NCBI RefSeq assembly: GCF_001677275.1
Contig: NZ_CP016177.1
Coordinates: 1,426,001 to 1,490,000, forward strand
Reading direction: 5' to 3'
DNA from: Vibrio breoganii
GTDB taxonomy: Bacteria > Pseudomonadota > Gammaproteobacteria > Enterobacterales > Vibrionaceae
DNA length: 64,000 bases
Positions 1-8,851 of the stretch are shown here, piece after piece. A program made the position numbers and the translations under genes. The notes under the pieces were generated by a model. That model was not told the origin of the DNA. It made no database searches and saw only the letters and a list, made by a program, of their open reading frames with translations. The stretch's first letter is position 1. Every line of letters starts with the position of its first letter.

Positions 1-355
1 GCATAGGGTTCAGCTCTTGCTCTTCTAAGCTGCCAGCAATCAAGGTAGATAAAGAACTGCTGTCGCAATTGCTCAGTTGCACGCGTACACGCTTGTGCTC
101 AACTAGCTTAAGATCTTTTGCTGTTTCGTTTAGAACTTCTAGATAGAACTCTCTTAGAACTTGACCGTTCACAACAGCGTCAAGGGCCATTTTGTCCGCA
201 TCACTTAGCGTAGAGTCTTGGCCAATAAGTGCAGGGTGAAAGAACACGCGCTCTTGGATTACATCCCCTATGGACAGCAATACATGCTCTGCAGTGTCGT
301 TCACTTGTTGCAATGAAGAGCCTAAAATAATTTCCGAATTTAGCGTGTTTGGCAT
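1..355 (-). CDS. Unrecognised protein, 3' end cut by window edge
   Basis: An open frame runs from an ATG at 355-353 to the window edge, giving the first 118 residues of a longer protein. A good ribosome binding site (GAAAGGGA) lies just upstream of the ATG. The product begins MPNTLNSEIILGSS, is acidic, and has neither a signal peptide nor a membrane segment, so it is probably cytoplasmic. I do not recognise the family. It is transcribed away from aroH across a gap of about 275 bp. An overlapping 69-residue frame on the same strand (201-410) has poor composition and is a shadow of this gene. Confidence 0.75.
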   Translation of the reverse strand, partial: MPNTLNSEIILGSSLQQVNDTAEHVLLSIGDVIQERVFFHPALIGQDSTLSDADKMALDAVVNGQVLREFYLEVLNETAKDLKLVEHKRVRVQLSNCDSSSLSTLIAGSLEEQELNPM

Positions 356-630
356 TTGCGTCCCTTTCTAGATCTAAGTAGCTATTATCTGATTCAAAAT
401 ACCACCTCACACCGACGATTCAAATACTTAACCGAAAATTTAGGCGAAGAAAAATACGGAGTAACCCCCTTACGCCGACCAAGGATGCCACTCACTGTTC
501 ATAACCCTCTTTAGCGTGCATTTCTTAGACAAATAACTAAGAATTTCTCTATTTTTGGGTAATGAAGTTTATTCCCTCTCGTAATTCCGCTATCTTTAGC
601 CCAATTTCGCTATAAGAAGAAAACAAAATT

Positions 631-1683
631 ATGTCTCTAAAAACTGATGAGTTGCGCACTCAACCACTCGGTCCAATGCCAACGCCAGCTGAGTTGTCTC
701 AAAATCACCCTCTTACTGCTGATGTTGCAGCCCGTATTGAGGAGTCTCGTCGCCAAATTGAAGCTATCTTAAAAGGCGAAGATAAACGACTTCTCGTGAT
801 TGTAGGTCCTTGCTCTATTCATGATACTGAAGCGGCGATGGATTATGCCGGTCGTCTAGCGGCAATTCAGGACCAATACAAAGACCAGTTATTCATCGTA
901 ATGCGTACCTACTTTGAGAAGCCTCGCACCATCATCGGCTGGAAAGGCCTGATTACGGATCCGAATCTAGATGGCTCATACGCACTAGAAACCGGTCTCA
1001 ACAAGGCGCGTAAGCTGCTTCTAGACATCAACAAACTAGGCCTAGCTACCGCAACTGAGTTCTTAGACATGATCACGGGCCAATACATTACTGACCTGAT
1101 TTCATGGGGCGCAATTGGCGCTCGTACGACTGAATCTCAAATTCACCGTGAAATGGCTTCTGCCTTATCGTGTCCTGTAGGTTTTAAAAATGGCACAAAC
1201 GGCAGCGTAAAAATCGCTATCGACGCTGTGCGCGCTTCTAAGGCTTCTCACTACTTCTATTCGCCGGATAAGAATGGTCGTATGACGGTATACCGCACTT
1301 CAGGTAATCCTCACGGCCATGTGATCTTACGCGGTGGCGATACCGGTCCAAACTTTGATACACAATCAATAGAGAACGCTTGTAATGCGCTTGGCGAAGT
1401 AGGCCTGCCGAAACGACTTGTTGTCGACTTTAGTCACGCTAACTGCCAAAAGCAGCACCGTAAACAACTAGATGTAGCAAAAGAGATCGCAGATCAGATA
1501 AAATCAGGCAGCACCTATGTTGCTGGGATCATGGCAGAGAGCTTCATCGAAGAAGGCAATCAGCCAATGGACGACCTTTCTGCACTGCAGTACGGCAAAT
1601 CTATCACTGACCCATGCCTAAGCTGGGCACACACAGTAGAGATGCTGGATATTTTATCAGACGCTGTTAAAACACAACTTTAA
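631..1683 (+). CDS. aroH: 3-deoxy-7-phosphoheptulonate (DAHP) synthase, AroH-like
   Basis: Condenses phosphoenolpyruvate and erythrose 4-phosphate, the first step of the shikimate pathway, in the cytoplasm. The 350 residues match the class I family in length. Visible motifs are GPCSIHD (59-65), EKPRT (96-100), GARTTESQ (163-170) and PVGFKNGTN (182-190). From memory of the three E. coli isozymes, the N-terminal TDELRT, GEDKRLLVI, MRTYFEKPRT, the SPDKNG loop and GIMAESF all match the Trp-sensitive AroH better than AroF or AroG. Feedback specificity is therefore inferred, not shown. yajQ follows after 13 bp and is probably cotranscribed. I see no clear TrpR or TyrR operator in the upstream gap. 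Confidence 0.95.
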   Translation: MSLKTDELRTQPLGPMPTPAELSQNHPLTADVAARIEESRRQIEAILKGEDKRLLVIVGPCSIHDTEAAMDYAGRLAAIQDQYKDQLFIVMRTYFEKPRTIIGWKGLITDPNLDGSYALETGLNKARKLLLDINKLGLATATEFLDMITGQYITDLISWGAIGARTTESQIHREMASALSCPVGFKNGTNGSVKIAIDAVRASKASHYFYSPDKNGRMTVYRTSGNPHGHVILRGGDTGPNFDTQSIENACNALGEVGLPKRLVVDFSHANCQKQHRKQLDVAKEIADQIKSGSTYVAGIMAESFIEEGNQPMDDLSALQYGKSITDPCLSWAHTVEMLDILSDAVKTQL

Positions 1684-1696
1684 GGAGAAGAAGTAA

Positions 1697-2179
1697 ATGC
1701 CTTCATTTGATATTGTTTCAGAAATCGAAGTTGTCGACGTGCGACACGCAGTAGAAAACGCGAATCGTGAACTTGCTACCCGTTTTGATTTCAGAGGCGT
1801 ACAAGCCAGCTTTGAATTCAAAGATGAGCAAGTAAAACTGACTGCTGAAGCCGAATTCCAACTGCAACAAATGCGCGACATTCTACGCGGAAATTTGACC
1901 AAGCGTGGTGTTGACGTCAATACAATGGATTCTCAAAAAGAAGAAGCATCAGGCAAGAACTGGTACCAAACTGTACTGTTTAAGCAAGGTATCGACAAGG
2001 AAATGGCCAAGAAGCTGGTTAAAGCCGTGAAAGACGCCAAGCTTAAGGTTCAAGCGAGCATCCAAGGTGAGAAAGTTCGTATTACGGGCAAAAAGCGCGA
2101 CGACCTACAATCGGCTATCGCACTAATCAAGAGCTCAGACCTTGGTCAGCCGTTCCAATATGAGAACTTCAGAGACTAA
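1697..2179 (+). CDS. yajQ: YajQ family nucleotide-binding protein
   Basis: This is a 160-residue cytoplasmic protein of the YajQ (UPF0234) family, whose usual length is about 160-163. It starts [14 protein letters not shown] and contains the typical [12 protein letters not shown] and [13 protein letters not shown] segments. Family members bind nucleic acids or nucleotides, and some homologues bind cyclic di-GMP and act with transcription factors. That role is known for the family and is not shown here. A strong binding site (AAGGAGAAG) precedes the ATG. The short distance to aroH suggests one transcript, which would end at the hairpin at about 2205-2231. Confidence 0.95.
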   Translation: MPSFDIVSEIEVVDVRHAVENANRELATRFDFRGVQASFEFKDEQVKLTAEAEFQLQQMRDILRGNLTKRGVDVNTMDSQKEEASGKNWYQTVLFKQGIDKEMAKKLVKAVKDAKLKVQASIQGEKVRITGKKRDDLQSAIALIKSSDLGQPFQYENFRD

Positions 2180-2204
2180 CTTTCAAGTAAAGTCTAAAAA
2201 TACT

Positions 2205-2231
2205 AACGAGGGCCATGGCCCTCGTTTTTTG
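2205..2231 (+). terminator. Rho-independent terminator after yajQ
   Basis: A perfect inverted repeat, AACGAGGGCC / GGCCCTCGTT, is followed by a run of T. It lies between the convergent yajQ and MFS genes, and its A-rich left flank could let it work in both directions. Confidence 0.9.
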
Positions 2232-2237
2232 TGATTT

Positions 2238-3395
2238 CTATCCTGCCACCATTTGCTGTTTTGTTTTACTTGCCGCCACTAGCATGTAAATACACGTTGC
2301 CAACAAAGCTGCGAATAAATAGCCAAGCAGTCCATGTAGTTGCGAAAGAAACCCATCTGCTACGACAGGTCCTGCAACAGAGCCAACGCTATAGCTAAAC
2401 AGCATCACTTGTGTTGCTGAGACAATAAAGCGCTCATCAAGCTTTTCGCATCCAAGGTTTATGGCCACCGGGTAAATGCCAAAGGTTGCCATTCCTAGCA
2501 GAAACAGTGCCCCAGCGAGCAGTGCCACCGAAGACGAAACAAACGTTAAGCCAATCGCAAACATACCTAGCATACACAACAACGCCATTAGCATGACTCG
2601 GCTCATGAATTTGTTAAGCTTACTCACCAAAGGCTGAACCAACATCCCGCCTAAGATCACCAGCGCCATCAAACTGCCTATATCAGTGTGCTCAATTTTA
2701 CGGTTCGCCAGTTCTACCGGCATAAGCCCATATATGGCACCCAGTGTAAGGCCCGATACAATACAACCTATAATGGCTGCGTGGTTAAGCCTTGATATTT
2801 GCTTAAAGGAAAGTGTCGCTGACTCTTGGCTATTAGGCTGTGTGCAGGCAACAAACTTTAACACTAAAACAGCCGCAACGATTGGAGAGACAATCACAAT
2901 AAAGGGCGTTACGCCATTGATGCCAAAAACGCCAATACCCAATTGACCAAACGCAGAACCACCGTAAAGCGAAAGCATATATAGGCTTAATCTTTTCATT
3001 CGAGACTCTTCATCACCGGACATTAGCCAAGACTCAACGATGACGAATATCCCTGCAACTGCAATGCCTGCAGTAAAACGTGCCGCTAACCATACAAAGC
3101 CATTGGCAAACACTGGCAATACCACAACCGTTAGGGCAAATGTCACTAAACACCCAATGAAAGCGCGTCGATGCCCTACCTCATGAATAAGACGTTCAAC
3201 AATGACGGCACCGACTAGTAAGCCTGCATAAAAAGCGCTCGCAAGCCAACTCGCATAGTACGTTGGAATATTAAACTGACCCAACATAAGAGGGATCAAG
3301 CTCATTAAATAGCCCGATGCCACGGCGTAAAAAGTCAATGCGATAACAGGTACGGTGATACGAGATACACCTTCAGGAAGAAGTGCTTTTTCCAA
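2238..3395 (-). CDS. MFS transporter, YcaD-like
   Basis: This is a 385-residue inner-membrane permease with about 12 hydrophobic segments, the length expected for a single-domain major facilitator. The segments GCIVSGLTLGAIYGLMPV and YPVAINLGCEKL closely recall E. coli YcaD, a permease of unknown substrate. A charged loop after segment 2 (HEVGHRRAF) corresponds to the MFS A-motif region in degenerate form. It is monocistronic: yajQ converges on it, and trxC lies about 165 bp upstream in the same direction behind its own terminator. The substrate cannot be read from sequence. Confidence 0.85.
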   Translation of the reverse strand: MEKALLPEGVSRITVPVIALTFYAVASGYLMSLIPLMLGQFNIPTYYASWLASAFYAGLLVGAVIVERLIHEVGHRRAFIGCLVTFALTVVVLPVFANGFVWLAARFTAGIAVAGIFVIVESWLMSGDEESRMKRLSLYMLSLYGGSAFGQLGIGVFGINGVTPFIVIVSPIVAAVLVLKFVACTQPNSQESATLSFKQISRLNHAAIIGCIVSGLTLGAIYGLMPVELANRKIEHTDIGSLMALVILGGMLVQPLVSKLNKFMSRVMLMALLCMLGMFAIGLTFVSSSVALLAGALFLLGMATFGIYPVAINLGCEKLDERFIVSATQVMLFSYSVGSVAGPVVADGFLSQLHGLLGYLFAALLATCIYMLVAASKTKQQMVAG

Positions 3396-3520
3396 TGTCT
3401 TGCGCCTAGATTAATGAATGATTAGGAAGGATTTAAGGCGCGAATATGGGATTAATTGAAGGCTAAGTAAAACAAAGAATTTCTAAGGTTTCGATAAAAG
3501 AAATTTATGGCAATATCACA

Positions 3521-3552
3521 AAAAAACCGTCCGCAACTTAATGCTACGGACG
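3521..3552 (-). terminator. Probable terminator downstream of trxC
   Basis: Read on the minus strand, a CGTCCG / CGGACG stem with further partial pairing is followed by a run of seven T. It begins a few bases after the trxC stop codon. Confidence 0.65.
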
Positions 3553-3559
3553 CAGAGAA

Positions 3560-3994
3560 TTACTTGGTAAGTGCTTGATTTAACCACTGATCAAACTGAG
3601 ATTTTGGTAAGGCGCCACTGAGCATATCTACGCGTTGACCATTCTTAAATACCATGACGGTTGGAATGCTTCTAATTTGAAATTGCGCACCTAACTGTTG
3701 CTGCGCCTCGGTATCAATCTTGACACAACGAACCTGACCTTCGCGCTCTTTTGCCACATCAGCAAACACCGGCGCAAACCCTACACACGGATTACACCAA
3801 GGTGCCCAGAAATCAACGACAATAGGCGTGTCACCTTGTAGCAAGGCTGCGAAGTTGTCGCTTGTTCCTTCGATAGGAGCGCCATCGAGTAGCGCCTGTT
3901 TGCATTTGCCACATTTAGCGCCTTCTGAGACGCGCTCGTTAGGGACTCGATTTAGACCGCCACACGAAGGACAGCGGGTTTTAAATGATGACAT
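3560..3994 (-). CDS. trxC: Thioredoxin 2 (TrxC) with WCNPC active site
   Basis: This is a 144-residue cytoplasmic disulfide reductase. The N-terminal zinc-binding module of TrxC is intact, with C8-x2-C11 and C28-x2-C31, followed by a thioredoxin fold containing DFWAPWCNPC (61-70), the cis-proline segment RSIPTVMVF and a normal C-terminus. In E. coli TrxC and nearly all thioredoxins the active site is WCGPC; here the codon AAT gives Asn in place of Gly. Both cysteines and the proline remain, so it should be redox active, perhaps with a changed potential or partner choice. It stands alone between an MFS gene and a siroheme gene. Confidence 0.93.
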   Translation of the reverse strand: MSSFKTRCPSCGGLNRVPNERVSEGAKCGKCKQALLDGAPIEGTSDNFAALLQGDTPIVVDFWAPWCNPCVGFAPVFADVAKEREGQVRCVKIDTEAQQQLGAQFQIRSIPTVMVFKNGQRVDMLSGALPKSQFDQWLNQALTK

Positions 3995-4042
3995 AACTTC
4001 CTCATTTTTATTAATAGATTAATTGTTCGAAAACTTTAGCGG

Positions 4043-4987
4043 TTATCTCGCATATCCCAATACTTGTATGCGGCCGTAACATAATGAAAGCTCTGACAGC
4101 AGCCCCTTGTTAACTTCAGGGAGCAATACCACCACAGAGCGTCGCAGTTCCAGTTGCTCTTCTAGCCGTTTTTTAAGCTCAGCGACCTCACTCCATGAAA
4201 TACGCTCCGCATCTCGTCGACAACTATCTGCAAATACCGCATCTAATTCATGATGATAGAGCACCATCTCTGCTGATTGCATCAGACGTAAAGCCTTGAG
4301 AGTGAGCATTTCAAAATCACTGCCCGTCTCTATCCAACTGACAGAATAATTTGGCTCAAACTGTTTGCTATCTAGCGTCGCTTCATAACAGGCTTGCAAC
4401 TGCGATTTCGTCTGTGAAGATTTAACCTCAGGTGCCTCGAAAAAGTACTCCCAAAATAATCGTCTGCGAGTCACATCTGGCAGTTTCACTTTAATATCGG
4501 CACGTTTCGACGCTGCAAACTCAGCCAGCAGACCCAAATTTTGTGGCAAAACCGCCTCAAAGGTACGCCTTAGGTTGCGAATAAGGACAGGTGAGCTGCC
4601 GCCACTTGAAAACGCGACCTGAATGCGTCCACGGGTTATCATGGAAGGGGTAATGAAATCACAATATTCGGTATCATCAACCACATTGACCATAATGCCT
4701 GCTCTTTTCGCATCGGCATGCACTCTGTGGTTGAGATCTGGATTATCGGTTGTTGCCCAAATTTGTACGAACTCTTCTATGAGTTCTTGTTGGTAAAAGC
4801 CTTTTATCCAACTTAGCTTCTCTTCTTCGTACAAAGAAAGCAAAAATGGCTCTAATGTAGGTGAAACTACTGAGACAAAAGCGCCAGCCTTGAGCAGGCT
4901 CTCTACTTTTCTGCTTGCTACTTCCCCCCCACCTACAACCAAAACTGGTTTGTGATAGAGATCATAAAACAGAGGAAAATATCGCAT
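4043..4987 (-). CDS. CysG-like precorrin-2 dehydrogenase/ferrochelatase with vestigial SUMT domain
   Basis: The first 200 or so residues are the bifunctional dehydrogenase/ferrochelatase part of siroheme synthase (Met8/CysG-N). They show the NAD-binding loop GGGEVASRK (19-27), then ATTDNPDLN, DFITPSMITRGRIQVAFSS and GGSSPVLIRNLRR. This module oxidises precorrin-2 and inserts iron to form siroheme, the cofactor of sulfite and nitrite reductases. Full CysG has about 457 residues; this has 314. Residues of about 216-262 (ETGSDFEMLTLKALRLMQSAE, then a RRDAERI element) resemble the start of the uroporphyrinogen III methyltransferase domain, but the glycine-rich GxGPGD motif has degenerated to ETGSDF and the rest is missing. 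The methylation step must come from another gene. Confidence 0.85.
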   Translation of the reverse strand: MRYFPLFYDLYHKPVLVVGGGEVASRKVESLLKAGAFVSVVSPTLEPFLLSLYEEEKLSWIKGFYQQELIEEFVQIWATTDNPDLNHRVHADAKRAGIMVNVVDDTEYCDFITPSMITRGRIQVAFSSGGSSPVLIRNLRRTFEAVLPQNLGLLAEFAASKRADIKVKLPDVTRRRLFWEYFFEAPEVKSSQTKSQLQACYEATLDSKQFEPNYSVSWIETGSDFEMLTLKALRLMQSAEMVLYHHELDAVFADSCRRDAERISWSEVAELKKRLEEQLELRRSVVVLLPEVNKGLLSELSLCYGRIQVLGYAR

Positions 4988-5433
4988 TTTGTTCCTTAAA
5001 TGTTAATTGCCCAAGCTAAACCCGTGTCACCATTTTGGTGCGCGATAAAAATTAAACCGCTAAGTGTGACATTGAAATACTCTGTAATACTTAGTCTAAT
5101 AGTATTTATCACTGCAAATTAATAGCTTTTCCACACACAACACTGATTAGACCATTCATATTGGGAGCTTTCTCCGATTCCCCAAAGTTACACAATGCTG
5201 CACTATTTACAAACTGACAACATTTAGTCATTCTAAAGTGGTTAGTTAAGAGTAAATCACAATTTGTAATTAATTGAGATACTTAGCAACCTCAACTACT
5301 TTGTATACGGGTATAAAAAATATGCCCCAATTTAGTGAATCGTACAATCGAATTCACGTTTAATGCAGAAATGCAAAGTCGTACTAGGTGATGCCTCATC
5401 ACCCATGGATTTTAAAAGAAAGGATACGAATAG
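4988..5433. promoter_or_regulatory. 446-bp divergent upstream region of cysG-like gene and aapJ
   Basis: AT-rich DNA with no credible gene. It must hold the promoters of the CysG-like gene (leftward) and aapJQMP (rightward). An imperfect inverted repeat, GTGAATCG / CGAATTCAC with a one-base bulge, lies at about 5335-5357. AT-rich tracts near 5303-5320 could form promoter elements for aapJ. I cannot assign a regulator. Confidence 0.5.
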
Positions 5434-6462
5434 ATGGCGAACAAACTCACAATTCTAGCTTCAGTAGTAGCTGCATCGGCAGCTGTCGTAGCGACGTCTG
5501 CATCAGCAGCAGATAGCACACTAGACAAAGTATTAGCTGCAGGCTCTCTCACCTGTGGTGTGAGCACTGGCCTTCCAGGCTTTTCGAACCCTAACTCAAA
5601 AGGTGAGTGGGAAGGTATTGATGTTGAGTACTGTCAAGCGCTTGCTGCAGCGGTTCTAGGCGACAAAACTAAGGTTAAATACGTACCTCTTACAGCAAAA
5701 GAGCGTTTTACAGCGCTTCAGTCTGGTGAGATCGACGTACTGTCTCGTAACACTACTTGGACTCAGCACCGTGATACGGCACTAGGTCTAAACTTCGTAG
5801 GTGTTAACTACTACGATGGTCAAGGCTTCATGGTTAAGAAAGACCTAGGTGTTTCTAGCGCGAAAGAACTTGATGGTGCGGCGGTATGTGTACAGTCAGG
5901 TACAACTACCGAGCTAAACCTTGCCGATTACTTCCGTGCAAGCGGCATGGAATACAAGCCAGTAGTATTTGATACAGCGGCTCAGACTTCTGCAGGTTTC
6001 GATGCAGGACGTTGTGACGTACTGACTACTGACCAATCTGGCCTATATGCACTTCGTCTAAACCTTAAAGATCCTTCTTCTGCAGTCGTATTACCAGAAA
6101 TCATCTCTAAAGAGCCTCTAGGCCCAGTTGTTCGCCAAGGCGACGACAAGTGGTTCAACGTAGCTAAGTGGACGCTTTCAGCAATGATTAACGCTGAAGA
6201 GTACGGTATCTCATCTAAGAATGCGGATGAAATGCTGAAGTCTTCAGATCCAAACGTTAAGCGTATCCTTGGTGTTGACGGTCCTAAAGGTACTGCACTA
6301 GGCATTAAAGATGACTGGGGTTACCAAGTGATTAAGCAAGTGGGTAACTACGGCGAAAGCTTCGAACGTACTGTTGGTACTGGCTCTCCGCTACAGATTA
6401 GCCGTGGTGTTAACGCACTATGGAATGCGGGTGGCTTTATGTACGCGCCACCAATGCGTTAA
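5434..6462 (+). CDS. aapJ: General L-amino acid ABC transporter, periplasmic binding protein
   Basis: This 342-residue protein has a clear Sec signal peptide (MANKLTILAS through SASA, cleavage near residue 25), so it acts in the periplasm. It belongs to the AapJ/BztA group of family 3 binding proteins. Typical features are DKVLAAGSLTCGVSTGLPGF at the mature start, the SRNTTWTQHRD segment and CVQSGTTTELNLADYF. It delivers polar amino acids to AapQMP. A binding site (AAAGAAAGGA) precedes the ATG. A strong hairpin separates it from aapQ, which would favour more binding protein than permease. Confidence 0.95.
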   Translation: MANKLTILASVVAASAAVVATSASAADSTLDKVLAAGSLTCGVSTGLPGFSNPNSKGEWEGIDVEYCQALAAAVLGDKTKVKYVPLTAKERFTALQSGEIDVLSRNTTWTQHRDTALGLNFVGVNYYDGQGFMVKKDLGVSSAKELDGAAVCVQSGTTTELNLADYFRASGMEYKPVVFDTAAQTSAGFDAGRCDVLTTDQSGLYALRLNLKDPSSAVVLPEIISKEPLGPVVRQGDDKWFNVAKWTLSAMINAEEYGISSKNADEMLKSSDPNVKRILGVDGPKGTALGIKDDWGYQVIKQVGNYGESFERTVGTGSPLQISRGVNALWNAGGFMYAPPMR

Positions 6463-6479
6463 TCCTGAAGTTGTAACCT

Positions 6480-6503
6480 AAGGGCGGCCTCGCCGCCCTT
6501 TTG
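6480..6503 (+). terminator. Intra-operon terminator/attenuator between aapJ and aapQ
   Basis: A perfect stem, AAGGGCGGC / GCCGCCCTT, with a 3-base loop is followed by TTGTTT. The T-run is short, so some read-through into aapQMP is likely. Such hairpins commonly set a high binding-protein to permease ratio. Confidence 0.85.
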
Positions 6504-6533
6504 TTTAAATGGATTTAATTAAAGGTTAGTTGT

Positions 6534-7736
6534 ATGACGCCACCGAAAGTAAACCCCGCCGGAGTGAGTTCGGCACCAAAAAGCACCAACCTCCTCTACA
6601 ATCCCACCTTCCGAGCCATCGCCTTTCAGGTTATTGCTGTACTTGGCCTAGTTTGGTTCTTCTATACCATAGTCAATAATGCATTAAGCAATCTGGATGC
6701 ACGTGGTATCGCGACGGGATTTGATTTCTTATCAAAAGAAGCCGGTTTTGGTATTGGACTGCATCTTATTGAATATGATGAGACTTACAGTTACGGCCGA
6801 ACCTTCTTTGTTGGTCTACTAAACACCGCTTTGGTTGCAGCGTTGGGGATTTTTTTCGCGACAATCCTCGGATTTATCATGGGTGTTGCTCGCCTATCGA
6901 GCAACTGGTTGGTAAGCCGCTTAGCCGCTGTATATATCGAGGTTTTCCGTAACATTCCTTTGTTACTGCAAATCTTTTTCTGGTATTTCGCTGTATTGCA
7001 GGCGCTGCCATCACCAAGACAAAGCTTGAGCCTTGGAGAAGCCCTCTTCTTAAACGTTCGCGGCTTGTTTATGCCGGCCCCTGTTTTCAATGAAGGCAGC
7101 GGTATTGTTCTCGCAGCTTTTATTATCGCGATTATTGCCTCTATCTTTGTTGCGATTTGGGCTAAAAACAAACAAAAGCTAACCGGTCAACAAACCCCTG
7201 TTGGTCGTATTTCTGTTGCACTGATTATCGTTCTACCTTTGATTGCATATTTCATTGCGGGAATGCCAATCAGTACTGAATACCCTGAACTTAAAGGTTT
7301 TAACTTTAAGGGTGGTATCAGTATCATTCCGGAGTTAGCCGCTCTTACTCTGGCACTGAGTATTTATACGGCTTCGTTTATTGCCGAAATCGTGCGTTCA
7401 GGTATCAACGCCGTTAGCCATGGGCAAACTGAAGCGGCAATGTCCCTAGGTTTACCTCGTACTCGTACGTTGCGTTTGGTCGTGATTCCGCAAGCATTGC
7501 GTATCATCATTCCACCATTAACTAGCCAATACCTCAACCTGACTAAGAACTCCTCTTTAGCAATGGCTATTGGTTATCCGGATCTTGTGTCGGTATTTGC
7601 GGGTACGACGCTGAACCAGACAGGTCAGGCTATCGAAATCATCGCAATGACAATGGGCGTCTACCTGACATTAAGTCTACTGACCTCTCTAGTCATGAAT
7701 ATCTACAACAAAAAAGTTGCGCTGGTGGAGAGATAA
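6534..7736 (+). CDS. aapQ: General L-amino acid ABC transporter permease AapQ
   Basis: This 400-residue inner-membrane permease of the HisM/AapQ type is longer than most polar amino acid permeases because of an internal insertion with extra membrane segments, as is usual for AapQ/BztB. The C-terminal half has the EAA loop HGQTEAAMSLGLPRTRTLRLVVIPQALR, which contacts the ATPase. About eight hydrophobic segments are visible. It pairs with AapM to form the channel, and the next gene starts one base after its stop. Confidence 0.95.
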   Translation: MTPPKVNPAGVSSAPKSTNLLYNPTFRAIAFQVIAVLGLVWFFYTIVNNALSNLDARGIATGFDFLSKEAGFGIGLHLIEYDETYSYGRTFFVGLLNTALVAALGIFFATILGFIMGVARLSSNWLVSRLAAVYIEVFRNIPLLLQIFFWYFAVLQALPSPRQSLSLGEALFLNVRGLFMPAPVFNEGSGIVLAAFIIAIIASIFVAIWAKNKQKLTGQQTPVGRISVALIIVLPLIAYFIAGMPISTEYPELKGFNFKGGISIIPELAALTLALSIYTASFIAEIVRSGINAVSHGQTEAAMSLGLPRTRTLRLVVIPQALRIIIPPLTSQYLNLTKNSSLAMAIGYPDLVSVFAGTTLNQTGQAIEIIAMTMGVYLTLSLLTSLVMNIYNKKVALVER

Positions 7737-7737
7737 T

Positions 7738-8835
7738 ATGAGCATACATCAATTTCAACCTGATCTTCCGCCACCCTCAAGCTCTGTAGGCGTTGTGGGT
7801 TGGTTACGTAAGAACTTATTCAGTTCTCCTTTAAACTCTATCGTTTCGGTACTATTGGGCTATCTCGCCTTTTTACTCTTCAGCAACGTTTTGAGTTGGG
7901 CGTTTGTAAACGCTGATTGGGTAGGTACTACACGTGATGACTGCACCAGCGCAGGCGCATGTTGGGTGTTTATCAGTGTGCGTTGGGAGCAATTTATGTA
8001 CGGCTTCTACCCTGAAGCTGAACTGTGGCGCCCTCGCCTATTTTACGCAACACTCGCAATATTTGTTGCAGCGTTAATGTATGAAAAAACACCGAAGAGA
8101 ACGTGGATTTGGTTATTCTTCGTTAATATCTATCCGTTTATCATTGCTGCCTTGCTGTACGGTGGTGTGTTTGGATTAGAGGTAGTAGATACGCATAAAT
8201 GGGGCGGCTTGTTAGTAACGCTGATCATCGCACTCGTTGGTATCGTGGTTTCACTGCCTATAGGCGTGCTATTAGCTCTGGGCCGTCGCTCTGAGATGCC
8301 GATCATTCGTAGTATGTGTACCGTCTACATCGAAGTATGGCGTGGTGTACCGCTAATCACCGTTCTATTTATGGCTTCAGTAATGCTGCCTTTGTTCCTA
8401 TCTGAGGGAATGGAAACGGACAAGCTGATCAGAGCCCTGATTGGTGTGGTAATGTTTAGTGCCGCTTATATGGCCGAGGTTATTCGTGGTGGTCTTCAAG
8501 CGATTCCAAAGGGACAATATGAAGCTGCTGATGCGTTAGGGCTCACATATTGGAAGAAAATGCGTTTAATCATTCTTCCTCAAGCGCTTAAGATTACCAT
8601 TCCTTCGATTGTAAACACCTTCATTGGTTTGTTTAAAGACACCAGTCTAGTTCTCATCATTGGTATGTTTGATGTTTTAGGTATTGGTCAATCTGCAAAT
8701 ACCGACCCTGAGTGGCTTGGTTTTGCTATCGAAAGTTATGTATTTGTCGCGTTAGTGTTCTGGGTATTTTGTTTCGGCATGTCGAGATATTCGATATGGC
8801 TAGAGAACAAACTTCACACCGGTCACAAACGATAA
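7738..8835 (+). CDS. aapM: General L-amino acid ABC transporter permease AapM
   Basis: This is the second channel subunit of the Aap transporter, 365 residues from the chosen ATG. A TTG at 7717 would also be in frame and overlap aapQ, but the ATG at 7738 sits after GGTGGAGAG and directly after the aapQ stop, so it is preferred. Several membrane segments are visible, and the EAA loop [20 protein letters not shown] is intact. The N-terminal 150 residues hold the extra segments typical of AapM/BztC. Confidence 0.94.
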   Translation: MSIHQFQPDLPPPSSSVGVVGWLRKNLFSSPLNSIVSVLLGYLAFLLFSNVLSWAFVNADWVGTTRDDCTSAGACWVFISVRWEQFMYGFYPEAELWRPRLFYATLAIFVAALMYEKTPKRTWIWLFFVNIYPFIIAALLYGGVFGLEVVDTHKWGGLLVTLIIALVGIVVSLPIGVLLALGRRSEMPIIRSMCTVYIEVWRGVPLITVLFMASVMLPLFLSEGMETDKLIRALIGVVMFSAAYMAEVIRGGLQAIPKGQYEAADALGLTYWKKMRLIILPQALKITIPSIVNTFIGLFKDTSLVLIIGMFDVLGIGQSANTDPEWLGFAIESYVFVALVFWVFCFGMSRYSIWLENKLHTGHKR

Positions 8836-8851
8836 TTATCAAGGACGTATT

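Noticed and set aside
201..410. 69-residue minus-strand ORF
   Set aside because: It overlaps the partial gene 1-355, which has a better ribosome site and composition.
422..630. TrpR or TyrR operator upstream of the aroH-like gene
   Set aside because: No match to the palindromic consensus of either regulator could be found by eye.
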